A stretch of DNA of 64,000 nucleotides from Mytilus californianus (lineage: Eukaryota > Mollusca > Bivalvia > Mytilida > Mytilidae), in the NCBI RefSeq assembly GCF_021869535.1, contig NW_026262581.1, positions 113,612,771 to 113,676,770 of the forward strand, given 5' to 3'. The notes below the pieces were generated by a model. It was not told where the DNA came from and searched no databases. It saw only the letters and a list, made by a program, of their open reading frames with translations. Position numbers and translations under genes: made by a program. Positions 46,830 through 60,020 of the stretch are shown piece by piece (the first letter of the stretch is position 1; every line of letters begins with the position of its first letter).

Positions 46830-49800
46830 TAGGAATTTTACAAATGTGCAGGTAAACACAAAATCACAAGCTCTATGAACAGATACAGATGCGAGGGAGA
46901 ACAATAATAATCACCAGAATTTTTACATATGTGTGGATAAACTTCTAACACCACCAACACTCTACCATATGCGAGGATAAACAGCAAACATCACAAGCCT
47001 TTAAACAGATCTGAGGATAACACAAAACAACACCAACCCTTTACCATAAGTAAGGTTGACAGCAAACATACCCAGCACTCTACCTTTTATAAGAATAACA
47101 GCAAACATCCCCAGCACTCTACCATATGTAAGGATAACAACAAACATCTCTAGCACTCTACAATTTGTAAGATAACAGCAAACATCCCCAGTCCTCTACC
47201 ATTTGTAAGGATAACAGCAAACATCCTCTGTATTCTACCATATGTAAGGATGACAGGAAACATCCCCAGCACTCTACAATTTGTAAGATAACAGCAAACA
47301 TCCCCAACACTTTACTATATGTAAAGATTACATCAAACATCCCAAGCACTCTACCATTTGTAAGGATAACAGCAAATATCCCCAGCTCTCTACCACATGT
47401 AAGGATAACAGCAAACAACATCAACACTTTACCATATGTAAGAATAACAATAAACATCCCAAGCACTCTACCACATGTAAGGATAACAGCAAACAACCCT
47501 AGCACTCTACAATTTTTAAGATAACAGCAAACATCCTTAGCCCTCTATCATTTGTATGGATAACAGCAAACATCCTCTGTATTCTATTATATGCAAGGAT
47601 GACAGCAAACATCCCCAGCACTCTACAATTTGTAAGATAACAGCAAACATCCCCAGCACTTTATCATATGTAAAGATTACATCAAACATCCCCAGCACTT
47701 TACAATTTGTAAGATAACAGCAAACATCCCCAACACTTTACTATATGTAAAGATTACATCAAACATCCCCAGCACTCTACCATTTGTAAGGATAACAGCA
47801 GATATCCCTAGCTCTCTACCACATGTAAGGATAACAGCAAACAACATCAACACTTTACCATATGTAAGAATAACAATAAACATCCCAAGCACTCTACCAT
47901 ATGTAAGGATAACAGCAAACAACCCTAGCACTCTACAATTTTTAAGATAACAGCAAACATCCTTAGCCCTCTATCATTTGTATGGATAACAGCAAACATC
48001 CTCTGTATTCTATTATATGCAAGGATGACAGCAAACATCCCCAGCACTCTACAATTTGTAAGATAACAGCAAACATCCCCAGCACTTTATCATATGTAAA
48101 GATTACATCAAACATCCCCAGCACTCTACAATTTGTAAGATAACAGCAAACATCCCTAGCCCTTTACGATATGTAAGGATTACATAAAACATCCCCAGCA
48201 CTCTACCATTTGTAAGGGTGACAGCAAATATCCCCAGCTCTCTACCACATGTAAGAATAACAACAAACATCCCAAGCACTCTACCATATGTAATAGTAAC
48301 AGCAAACATCCCTGGCAATCTACAATTTTTAAGATAACAGCAAAAATCCTTAGCCATCTATCATTTTTATGGATAACAGCAAACATCCTCTGTATTCTAT
48401 CATATGCAAGGATGACAGCAAACATCACCAGCACTCTACAATTTGTAAGATAACAGCAAACATCCACAGCATCTACAATTTGTGAGGATAGCAGCAAACA
48501 TCCCAGCCCTCTACCGTATGTAAGGATAACAACACACATCCCGAACACATTACCATATGTAAGGATTACATCAAACATCATCAGAACTCTACCATTTGTA
48601 AGGATAACAGCAAACATACCACGCATTCTATCCTATGTAAGGATACAGCAATCATTCCTAGCACTCTACAATTTTTAAGATAACAGCAACCATTCTCTAT
48701 ATTCTACTATATATAAGGGTTACAGCAAACATCCCCAGCAATCTACAATTTGTAAGATAACAGCAAACGTCCCCAGCATTCTACCATATGAATGGATAAC
48801 AGCAAACATCTTCAGCACTCTACCATATGTGAAGATAAACAGCAAACATCCCCAGCCCTCTGTTGTATGTAAAGACAACAGCGAACATCCCCAGCACTAT
48901 ACCATATATAAGGATAATCAGCAATCATCCCCAGCATTCAACCATATGTAAGGATAACAGTAAACATTCCCAACACCCTACAATTTGTAAAGTTACAGCA
49001 TAACAGCAAACTTCCCCAGAACTCTATCATTTATAAGAACATATCAAGATGATAAAAGCAAATATCCACAGCACTCTACCATTTGTAAGGGTAACAGCAA
49101 ACATACCCAGCACTACCATATATAAGGACTTCAGCACTCTACCATTTGTAAGATAACAGCAAATATCCACAGCACTCTACCATTTGTAAGGCTAACAGCA
49201 AACATATCCAGCAGTACCATATGTAAGGATAACAGCAAACACCCTAGCTTTTTATCATATTTGTGGTTAAACAGCAAACATCCACAGCCCTCAAACACAT
49301 ATGAGGATAACACCAAACAACACCAACACTTAACCACATGTAAGGTAAACAGCAAAAATCCCCAGCCCTCTACCATATGTGAGGATAGCAGCAAACATAC
49401 CCAGCACTCTACCATTTGTAAGATAACAGCAAACATCCCCAGTCTCTACCATATGAAAGGATAACAGCAAACATATCAAGCCCTCTCTCATAAGTGAGGA
49501 TAAACACTGAACATTCTCAGCACTCAATCATATGTGAGTATATACAGCAAACATACCCAGCGATCTAACACATGTGAGGATAACAGCAAATATGCCCAGT
49601 ACTCTACAACATGTAAGGATAACAGCAAACATTCAAGCCTTCTAACATATATAAGGATAACAGCAAACATCCCCAGCCCTCTGCTATATATAAGAATAAC
49701 AGGAAACATCCCCAGCATTCTACCATATGTAATAATAACAGCAAACCACCCCAGCACTCTACCATATGTAAGGATAACAGTAAACATCCACTGCAGTCTA

Positions 49801-51740
49801 CCATATGTGAGGATAGCAGCAAACATTCCTAGCATTCAACCATATGTAAGGACAACAGCAAACATTCCCAGCATTCTTGAAACCATATGTAAGGGTAACA
49901 GCTAACATCCCCAACACTCTACCATATGTGAGGATAGCAGCAAACATTCCCAGCATTCAACCATATGTAAGGATAACATCAAACACTCCCAGCATTCTTG
50001 AAACCCTATGTAAGGGTAACATCTAACATCCCCAGCACTCTACCATAAGTGAGGATAGCAGCAAACATTCCCAGCATTCAACCATATGTGAGGATAGCAG
50101 CAAACATTCCCAGCATTCAACCATATGTGAGGATAGCAGCAAACATTGCTAGCACTCTGCCATATGTGAGGATAGCAGCAAATATTGCTATCATTCAACC
50201 ATATGTGAGGATAGCAGCAAACATTCCCTGCATTCAGCCACATGTAAGGTAAACAGCAAAAATCCTCAGCCCTCTACGATATGTGAGGATAACAGCAAAC
50301 ATACCCAGCACTCTACCATTTGTAAAAATAACAGCAAACATCCCCAGCACTCTATCTTATGTAAGAATAACAGCAAACATCCCAATCACTCTACCATTTG
50401 TAAGATAACAGCAAACATCCCCAGTCTCTACCATATGAAAGGATAACAGCAAACATATCAAGCCCTCTCTCATAAGTGAGAATAAACAGCAAACATTCTC
50501 AGCACTCAATCATATGTGAGTATATACAGCAAACATACCCGGAGATCTCACACATGTGAGGATAACAGCAAATATGCCCAGCACTCTACAACATGTAAGG
50601 ATACAAGCAAACATTCAAGTCTTCTAACATATATAAGGATAACAGCAAACATCCCCAGTCCTCTGCTATATATAAGAATAACAGGAAACATCCCCAGCAT
50701 TCTACCATATGTTATAATAACAGCAAACATCCCCAGCCATCTGCTAAATATAAGAATAACAGGAAACATCCCCAGCATTCTACAATGTGTAATAATAACA
50801 GCAAACAACCCCAGCCATCTGCTATATATAAGAATAACAGGAAACATCCCCAGCATTCTACAATGTGTAATAATAACAGCAAACAACCCCAGCACTCTAC
50901 CATATGTAAGGATAACAGCAAACATCCCCAGCATTCTACCATATGTGAGGATAACAGCAAACATCCCCAGCATTCAACCATATGTAAGGATAACAGCAAA
51001 CATTCCTAGCATTCAACCATTTGTAAGGATAACAGGAAACATCCACAGCACTCTACCATATGTGAGGATAGCAGCAAACATTCCTAGCATTCAACCATAT
51101 GTAAGGATAACAGCAAACATTCCCAGCATTCTTGAAACCATATGTAAGGGTAACAGCTAACATCCCCAGCACTCTACCATATGTGAGGATAGCAGCAAAC
51201 ATTCCCAGCATTCAACCATATGTAAGGATAACAGCAAACATTCCCAGCATTCTTGAAACCATATGTAAGGGTAACATCTAACATCCCCAGCACTCTACCA
51301 TATGTGAGGATAGCAGCAATCATTCCCAACATTCAACCATATGTGAGTATAGCAGCAAACATCGCTAGCACTCTGCGATATGTGATGATAGCAGCAAATA
51401 TTGCTATCATTCAACCATATGTGAGGATAGCAGCAAACATTCCCAGCATTCAACCATATGTGAGGATAGCAGCAAACATTCCCAGCATTCAACCATGTGT
51501 GAGGATAGCAGCAAACATTCCTAGCATTCAACCATATGTGAGGATAGCAGCTAACATTCTTAGCATTCAACCATATGTGAGGATAGCAGCAAACATTCTT
51601 AGCATTCAACCATATGTGAGGATAGCAGCAAACATTCTTAGCATTCAACCATATGAAAGGGTAATAGCAAACATCCCCAGCATTCAACTATATATAAGGA
51701 TAGCAGCAAACAACACCAGAGTTATATATGTTGTATGATT
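46830..51740 (+). repeat. 39-bp minisatellite, about 125 units with higher-order duplications
   Basis: The consensus unit is agcaaacatccccagcactc, then taccatatgtaaggataac. It is degenerate at both ends and more homogeneous at 51300-51650. Larger duplications are nested in it. Segments at 47461 and 47887 match over several hundred bases (offset 426, eleven units), with a third diverged copy at 48274. Segments at 49441 and 50423 match (offset 982). Segments at 49921 and 51177 match (offset 1256). The period is divisible by three, so many overlapping open frames arise on both strands. I treat them as artefacts. Confidence 0.93.
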
Positions 51741-54700
51741 CCCATGAATGATACAACTATCCATAATGACAAAACGACAAAGATGTGAACAAGTACATAT
51801 GTGTGGATAAACAACAAACAAAATCAGCATTCTAACATAATTATGTGACTACATATAAACAGCAAACAACACAAGTAGCCCAACCAGCTCTGATATAGGA
51901 ATAATCAGCGCTTGCATATCAAGTAACGTAAAAGCAGGTATAAAACGGTCACAAATTGATATATACAAAAAGTTATATGAATTATTGAAAACCAGGACTG
52001 AATCTCAAAATAATTAGTATATGTGCAACCTGTCACTATATTTTTGTAAACTTTTCATCAACTTATTTTAGACAATCTATATAAGGAGTATTTGATTATG
52101 GAATATGCAATTTTTTATAACATTGAATGACCTCTAATCAAGATGAAATAAATACTAGTAGTTAAACAGGTTCGCAGAAACTTCAATATATATATATATA
52201 TATATTAGCTTTTGTTAATTCCTTGCTTAGTTATTCTGAGCATCCGCATCAGGTTTGAAATAAATATGATTCTTTCATCCTGAAAATTGTCGAAAGGATA
52301 TATAATGAAACAAAACCCAGACAGCACTTCAAAGGAATCTGAAATATCTTCATTGTTATTTTTCAATTCGGGATATGTGCAAGTTGTTGTTCAAAATAGA
52401 CTGTAATTAAGTCGTATATTTGATTATCAGCTAGTGAAGTATATAAAATGCAGTGAAAGTTTTTGGCAAGATCTTTCCCTTACGATACAACACGTAGATG
52501 TTATAGGCGACCTTTAATTTGAAAATGAGCAGACATACGTAGCTTCTTCTACAGTCACGAGGTGTGAGGTAGGCGGAGTTTGTAAAGAACCTGCAATCTA
52601 TTTGTATCTTTCATGCTAATGTTTTTAAAATTTTGGATTAATAAATTCATTCAACAATTTTCTCCGAAAAATGAAAAGGAAAAAATATATATATTTTTAA
52701 GGTTATAGTTATAATGGAATATTTCTAAATTATCACTTCACGTCTGATAAAAAGGGATTAGTTGTTGGAAAATATTTTAAATTTTAATTATTTGTATTTA
52801 TACAAACGAAATGTGACAAAAAATGTGGACGTTTATAGTTAAAATATCATGATTCTAAGGATTTTATTGACTTTTAATCTGATGCTTTATAGTACAGTTT
52901 ATTCAGAAGAAAGGACAAAAAGAAGTAAGTCTAAATATAAATAACATGTAAATTGTATTGTAATTACAAAAATAATGGTCTTAAAACACCCATTAGCATG
53001 TGTCGTAAAGGGAAAAGCATGAACCATTCATACTACTTTTACTTTATTTTTGACTTACACGTTTGTAACAGCGACGATAGAACAAATGTAAGACCGGATA
53101 AGGCAAATAAAACTTAAATACAATATATTTTGATTTTTAAAATTTACATGAAATTTTCCCTATAATTGTCTAACAGAATGGGCTTTAGTTAAAAATGACT
53201 GAAAAGGTAGAAAAAAATGAATAACGAATTTCTCGTATTGTTCTGAATTTAAACGAGTTTTCTCAAAATGAAAATATTATTATAATTTGAAAACAAGGTA
53301 TAAATCAAAATGATTACTCAAAAGACTAATGTACAAGCGTCCTATAGACGTTCTGTAATAGAGTTGACATGTTATGAAAACGGAGAGAAGAAAATTACAA
53401 ATCGTCACGGTATCCTTTATGTTAACACAAAACAGTTCAGTACAAAACATATTTAAAGCAATTACAAATAGGAATGCTTTTTATCTAGAATATCAATGAC
53501 AACATTTTGTTTTATTATATTCTCAACATTACACACTTTATGATAAATAATACTCAAACCTTTAATTAGTATCTTGAGAAAATGTCCCATTGTACAAAGG
53601 GGCGTGCATACAAGATAAAAGAATTCTAACACCAAACGTAACGAGCTTCATCTCTTGTCAAAGGATAAAAATCTTCTTCTAATTAGTTTAGTGAGACAGA
53701 GGGTGTAGATAAACAAAGTTTTTTTTCCTGGCTGTTATTTATGAGCGAGAATAATGGTGTAAACATGTTTTAACTCACCCTCTGTAACTATGATACATGT
53801 AATTTGCCATGTCAACGAACGAGGACCTCCATGTTTAAGCTGTATCATTTTCTCTTTTTAATTGGGTCTATAGTTGATTTTTATAAGCTTTCCCATGACA
53901 CTAAATTCCATTTAGAGTCACACAAAACAATTTTATAGCTATCGTTTTAACACTTAGGATGGGTTCTTCGGATTTTTCTCAACCTTAGACAATGCCCTTT
54001 GATTTAATATTGGCATTGCACCTGGAATCTTTCTGACCCTGACCATTTATTTATATATTCTCTTACCAAATTGATTTGACTATCTACACTGTACTGATAC
54101 TGTTAATTTTACTTCAGATAACTTGCGAACAAAACTACCGTAATATAAGATCTAACAACTGTTTTGTCTCAATTAATTAGGCATCAAATAGCGATTACAC
54201 AATATCCAATCCTCTATTATTATCATTATCAATCCTCCACTTTTTCCCATGAATTGAGAAAAAGATATGATTAGAGATCATTTTTCATATGTGCAATGAT
54301 TTTTTTTATATTACTATATAGTCTTACTTCCTTTGAAGTTCTCGTTCTGCAGCTTTGAAAAAAAAAACAAGTAAGAGACACGGAGAAATCATAAGGAGGT
54401 CGTGTGTCTAAGAGGAGAAAAAAACTTTGATTTAAAAAGATGTTTCAGCTTTTACTATAATGTTTTTTTTTCTAAACAGTCATGGTTCGTACACTGTCTG
54501 CTTTTAAAGATTTGCATCCTTAATTAACCGTAAGAACTTAAATATGCGGGGTGTTGAACACCGGTAGGTGGGATCCATGCCACGGGGGAAAATGATTACC
54601 ATATCATAAGTATATCAAATATTTACACCCCAAAGACACAGTCTGGTATGGCACTTTAATACCAACAAATCATTGAAGCATGAGTTTTGTGTTAGTGTTT

Positions 54701-57541
54701 TACACTTAACTTGATTTTAGTCTCATCCTCAGGGCGGACAAGTGGTTTTACCAGCTATATTTTGAATATATACAATGTGTAATGTTCCTTGAGAAGATTT
54801 TGTTTTGTTATGTGTCAATCCGATCATATACTCTCAAAATTGTTAATTATAGGAAAACTAAGATGATCTTTAAAGCCTTAAAACTAATAAACATTTGAAC
54901 GGGATGAAAAAGAAATAGATTTGTTTTTAAAATATTTCGGTCAAGGATTTATAAATTGGAATTGTCGACTAAATAGCAACTTTTTGGTTTTGACCGTGCA
55001 CTTTTTTTTAATTTTTCATCATAAACTTTAAATGCGAAAAAGGAAAACAAAACTGTGGAGGAAAAGCTAAAATCATATAATAAATAGCAATTCCAAATCA
55101 ATGATAAGCCAGATCATCAAACAACTACTAAAACACGACTATCCAGAAATATCTATCAGTATGCACGTGTACGTTAAGGCGAAGTATACGTAACTGGGCG
55201 GAATCTCATATTTTTATTAAATATGCATCTAGAACTCGTTGAACTGCATCTCAATATTAAAAATATGATATATGTAGCATGTATACTTTCATAGATACAA
55301 TCAATTAAAAAATATGAAATAGATCTATAAAGTAAGACACGGCGAAAACTTGTAGTTGTTTCATTGTTTTGTTAAGTTTATGTGATGCATGAAAAATACG
55401 ATTTTTCAGCGTGACTTCATTAATTTTATCATTTTTACGTGTTTTTTTTCAAAACTTATCGAGACTAATTTAAAAACGAATCCAGTTACCCCCTTATATT
55501 TTTGTATTTAGTAGAATATTTTTAAGTGCCGTTTGCATTATACACCCCTTTGCTTTTGTTATGATTTAGCAATGGTTTGTTCCTCTTTTTTTAAATTAAC
55601 AATGATATTCTAATTTTCTTTTGATTGTTTGAAACCTGTAAATAGACGACGTTCATAAAGTATAACAAAATGTACTCGAAAATGATTGATTGATTAAATG
55701 ATCATTTATCAGCACTTCAAAACTTGTAATAGAACTGTACGTGGCTTATATCATAACTTAATTTTACATGTTTATTGGAATTGAACTGGAACAAATAATC
55801 ATAATAAAATAATATAAGATAAGTTTGAAAATACTAGCATGACATTAATTACATTTTGCAGACGTTGTGACGAAACGGCTTAACATTTTGATATGATCTG
55901 AAAATCCTGTTTCCTAACTAAACACTTCATAAGATACTAAGTTTGAAAGAAAAAAACTTGTGTTCTTTTACTACCAAACTAAACTTTATTATCTAGAATC
56001 AAACCAAACTTGTTTGATAAACAGCCGGTCGAAATCTCGATAGGAAAATGTATCTTCCTTTTTTTCCAGTTGTGACACGATGACTACTTTTTGATGTCAT
56101 TGCTGATGTAACAATACTACTGTTTCCCACTCGAAAATACCATTAACCAGGAATACATGTAATGTTTATTCATATTATAAATACTATTTCTCACAGTTTT
56201 TTTTCACATTTTAAGAAATAAATTCATAAACCGGATATTTGCGTACCGTGCAATTTCTTAAACAATTTTTAGAGCATTTCCAAACTGGCCATTTTCGGTT
56301 TCAGTGACATCGATTATGAATGAACAACACAATAAGTGTAATAAAAGAAATATTCTATCCAAGTTCAACGACGATTGGAGAAAAAAAAATACGATATATT
56401 GAATCGCAATTCTGACTTATGTATTCTTTGTTCAAAAAAATGAAGCACTGAACATGACGTTTCTGTGAAAATTGAGTAATCGAGAATTATAATTTTGGAA
56501 ATCTTAACATTTTTAATTGTTATTTTTCCGCTTTTTGCAAACCTATTGCATTCAATGCTACACGAATGTTCCATATTTTTATCGAGCTTTCATGACGTTG
56601 CACACGATGTTGGTATCAATTCCATTTTGCTATAGATTAGCATGAAAATAAATACGTAGACTGGTCAGTTCGATAAAAAATATAGTGATTTCTGGTTGAA
56701 TCTATTACATTAGACTTGAAAATATAGAAAAAAAGGAACCGAAATTTAAAATATCAAGAATTATAACACTTAATTATCCCATTTTTACGCAAAAACGTAA
56801 TGTCCAACGTTACATTTTGTGTGCAAAAGATCGGAGTTCCGTTTCTTTCCTACGGTATTTTTTTTCTGATCATCGTAAAACTTCACAAGAGTATTGCTAT
56901 TGTTATTGTTATTCGCGTGTTAAAGCAAAATCAATATCACTGAAATCGTAAACCGGAAAATGTTATTTTTGAAACCGGTCTGAAAAATGTCCAAGCATAT
57001 GCAAGGTAAGCATATATCGGGTTTGCGCATTTATACCGTGAAATTGGAAAAGCTGAGAGGAAAAATATTTATGATATTTTGAAAGTTTTTTTACTTTTCT
57101 CCTGGTTCATGATATTTTTTTGCCGGAAACCATGCGTAGAGTTTCTATTGCAATGACTTCAAAAAGTATAGCCATCTTGTCCCAACGAAAAAAACGCTGT
57201 ATTTTTTTTACAATTGAGATTTTAACCGGCTGTATATTAAATAAACATAGTTAGATCATAGAAAATAAAACTAGGCGGTAAAAGTTTTTTCCTTTTTCTT
57301 TTTAAACAATATAGTGTTTAACATTTTTTCGATTGGCAACAAGATTTTTATATCGTTTCAAAAAGTATAGCCGTTTTGTCCCAACGTTCGCAAAACGTAA
57401 TTGATGTCATGCTCGGGTTTTTAATTTATATCATAATTATTTGTTTCCAGTTTAATTCGAATGAAAATAGAAATATAAGCTATAATATAATCAATGTATG
57501 ATAAAGGAAAAGTTTAAGTTTAAATTCAAATGTTGACCAAA
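51741..57541. other. AT-rich region with little recognisable
   Basis: Apart from the possible exon at 52849-52924 and a TA run at 52186-52205, no conserved frame, transposon terminus or RNA was recognised. The stretch is relatively unique within the window: no word of the mytilid repeat families was noticed here. Confidence 0.4.
52849..52924 (+). CDS. Candidate signal-peptide exon
   Basis: ATG at 52849 opens 25 codons: a basic start (MILR), a hydrophobic core (ILLTFNLMLYSTV) and a small-residue end (YS), then EERTKR and a consensus donor, GTAAGT, at 52925. The layout (short first exon holding only a secretory signal, followed by a phase-1 donor) is common for secreted peptides in molluscs. 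No downstream exon could be identified, and a 25-codon frame can arise by chance, so this is tentative. Confidence 0.3.
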
Positions 57542-58006
57542 TGTGTTGCGAAGTCAATTAAGTTAACTAATACTTGTCAATTAGAATTTATTGCTTAATT
57601 TACAAGTATTCAAAGAGCGATTAAAAGTTCAAATAAATGTTTTTCACTGAGACACTGGCCGAGATCTGACGAATTCTGGTGTGATCGAATTGTGTCTTGA
57701 AGTCCAAAATGAGAGATCTTATATAGTCTAGTGGTCCATACAAACGGTCCATAGCTGTAGGCCGGTTACGTAGTAGTCTGGTTGTGGAGTAATACTAGTC
57801 TGTGGTTAATTGTCAAACTATGCAATTAACCCCTGACGGATACATGTTATTTCACAGTAGACATGGTCATTTAGTGGCTGCAGGATATATGTCAATAATA
57901 TTCGTACAGATTGTTATTAAGTGTCTAAAGGTTACATGTAATCGTCTCGGTTTTGCTGTATGTAGTTACTTCCTGATGATTATCGTATGGAACACAATTG
58001 TGTTAC
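57542..58006 (-). repeat. Putative 3' LTR of the right-edge retroelement
   Basis: On the minus strand the segment would start TGTAACACAATTG (58006 downward) and end CGCAACACA (57542). A TATA-type box (TATATAA) lies at 57719-57725, and AATAAA lies about 130 bases further on at 57587-57592. That is a normal U3-R-U5 order. The polypurine tract at 58013-58022 is six bases upstream rather than abutting. The matching 5' LTR is outside the window, so boundaries are uncertain. Confidence 0.5.
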
Positions 58007-58427
58007 ATAATGCCTTCCCTCCAAAATAGAACGAAAGTTCAATAAAATACGGTATTTTTCTTCCTGTAGGTTATTCTAATAGTTTATTGTAAGGTTTCCG
58101 GTAACCATCACCACATATCTAAAGTTTATAAAGTTCTACGAGTCCAATATCATGATATAATAAGTTCATCACATTCATCAAGTCTAATAGCTGGATATAT
58201 TTACACATAGTTCATTCGAATCATAAGTTCAATATTTCGGTATACATAGTTCATGTTTTATTTCCATCACCATCATAGTAAGTTGTTCCTCAATACTGGG
58301 TAGGAACGCAAATGTTTATACAATTCTATTTACACAGTTCATAGGGTCACTTTAAAATTATTTACACGGTTCGTCTTCTGCTAGTGGATTCGGTCGTCTA
58401 CGTTGTATGGTTTACAATCCAGTCCTT
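58007..58427 (-). other. 3' untranslated region of the retroelement with polypurine tract
   Basis: GGAGGGAAGG on the minus strand (58013-58022) is the best polypurine tract and would prime plus-strand DNA. Upstream, the plus-strand word agttcat recurs with similar leaders near 58208, 58247 and 58337, giving a loosely repetitive 3' region. Confidence 0.45.
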
Positions 58428-60020
58428 TTACGAAGTAGTCGACGTATCTAGCTCTGGGTACATCTTTCTCAAGAGACTGGTAGCATCGGTCTTCGGTCTT
58501 GCATCGTCTTTGAGTAATGGTGCAGAGGGAATCTTCTCTCTGGAATCAGGTACTTCTGTCCCAACCATTTGCGTTGTCACCATTTGGTACCCATCGTTCG
58601 TGGCATTAGAACCCGAACTCACACCTTTCTTTTTGGATAACCAAGATTTGTTTCTAAAAAACTTACAGTACAAAAATATAGCTATTCCAATGAATATCGC
58701 ACCCAAACCCAGGGATAAACCTACTCCCCAATTTGGAAATTCAAAATCGTTTTCAATTCCCCTTAAATTTCTTAGTTTTTCAATCAAAGCGTTCATAGGA
58801 ATTTGTTTAATCGCCTTTAGTTCTCTTGGTAGTTCAAGCTTTGTAAAATTTGGCAAAGCAGCATGAAAGGGTTCCCATAAACTTGTATTCAGTACTTGAA
58901 AGGTATTTAAGAATCTTTCGAACGTTTTTTCTGTTAAAAATGTACTTTCCATTTGATAAGTAGGTAATAAGGTCAAATGATCACTCGTAGCGGTACAAGT
59001 TCGCTTTAAATTAATTATAGTGGTAGGAGGATTAATTATCTGATCCGTCAACATGTTTGTATTGTCATCACATCTAATAGTGATTCTAAATTCATTAATG
59101 GTTGTAACTGCCCACATACTATCGGTCAAATAAGTTGCCATAGGCAAAATTGTGTTTGGTCGTACTTTCACTGTACATCTTGTTTTCCAATTTTCTTTAT
59201 TGGCAAATAAGGCTATGATACATAATTTACTTAAATTAACTGGATAAACTGGACTTTTAATTTCACAAAAATTAACTAAAGGATTGGAACACTTGTCAAT
59301 TTCATTGGTATTTAGCAGCATATATTTAGTTTTTTCTTGGTTTGCAGCAATAACTTCTGCTTCTAATTCATACTGAGCAACCATATTGCTCGAGTCAGAT
59401 TGTTTATCAGTTATCGTAGTAGGAACAGGCAAGTTGTGAATCTTATAAATTTCATAAGTGTCTCTTATATCTAGTAATGGTAACGTAATGATAATGATTA
59501 TTTTGTTTTCGTCCAAAACTGTACTACAGGTCAAAAATTTATAAAAATTCCAAATATCTTTAACTTCGTCACCAGGTATCTTTAATGTCGCCGGTAGTCG
59601 TCGTTTTATGTCAGTCAATAATACTCGTAAATTACCGGGTGATATAAGACTGGGTGACATGTGTCCTAAGGACAACATGTTTAGTTGTAATTGCAAATGG
59701 TTTAAATAATCCCCGGCTATATTCATAAGGTCCTTTATTTCACCTATTATCATGTCCATATGCAAATAAGCTTGTAAATAAATTCCCATAACTTCAATTT
59801 GTTTTTCTAAATCCGTAGCAAAAGTTTGAAGTCTATTTCCAAGATCTTGAACACTTTCAATCAACTCATTAACCTTGTGTCTATTTTCAGAAACATGTGT
59901 TTGTGTAGTGTTTAAGATAGTTAACCCATCTTGAACAATATGACGAATTGCATCTTGATTTTGTGCCAAAGTTTTGATATGATTTGCATCCTTCTTACGA
60001 CCTATAAAGCCAATTGATAC
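58428..60020 (-). CDS. env-like: Env-like glycoprotein reading frame (F-type fusion-protein family)
   Basis: The open frame runs 530 codons from just after the pol stop (60021) to TAA at 58428. No ATG is present at its start, so an upstream spliced exon or readthrough would be needed. Counting residues from the TTG at 59969: an N-terminal heptad-like helix (about 1-60), a conserved block near 155-183 with ITLPLLDIRDTYEIY and NLPVP as in baculovirus F and insect errantivirus Env, paired cysteines, and one membrane span near 415-437. A cytoplasmic tail of about 75 residues follows, with a YQMV sorting-type motif. Role: membrane fusion of an enveloped particle, by family analogy. Signal peptide and cleavage site are not visible in this frame. 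Confidence 0.65.
   Translation of the reverse strand, partial: VSIGFIGRKKDANHIKTLAQNQDAIRHIVQDGLTILNTTQTHVSENRHKVNELIESVQDLGNRLQTFATDLEKQIEVMGIYLQAYLHMDMIIGEIKDLMNIAGDYLNHLQLQLNMLSLGHMSPSLISPGNLRVLLTDIKRRLPATLKIPGDEVKDIWNFYKFLTCSTVLDENKIIIIITLPLLDIRDTYEIYKIHNLPVPTTITDKQSDSSNMVAQYELEAEVIAANQEKTKYMLLNTNEIDKCSNPLVNFCEIKSPVYPVNLSKLCIIALFANKENWKTRCTVKVRPNTILPMATYLTDSMWAVTTINEFRITIRCDDNTNMLTDQIINPPTTIINLKRTCTATSDHLTLLPTYQMESTFLTEKTFERFLNTFQVLNTSLWEPFHAALPNFTKLELPRELKAIKQIPMNALIEKLRNLRGIENDFEFPNWGVGLSLGLGAIFIGIAIFLYCKFFRNKSWLSKKKGVSSGSNATNDGYQMVTTQMVGTEVPDSREKIPSAPLLKDDARPKTDATSLLRKMYPELDTSTTS

Noticed and set aside
46830..51740. Many open frames of 60-210 codons on both strands in the 39-bp array
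   Set aside because: They are by-products of a period divisible by three; frames on opposite strands overlap fully.
38455..51740. CRISPR-like appearance of regular short repeats
   Set aside because: Units are directly tandem with no unique spacers, and the genome is eukaryotic.
57802..58029. Plus-strand 75-codon frame
   Set aside because: It lies antisense inside the putative LTR and has no supporting features.
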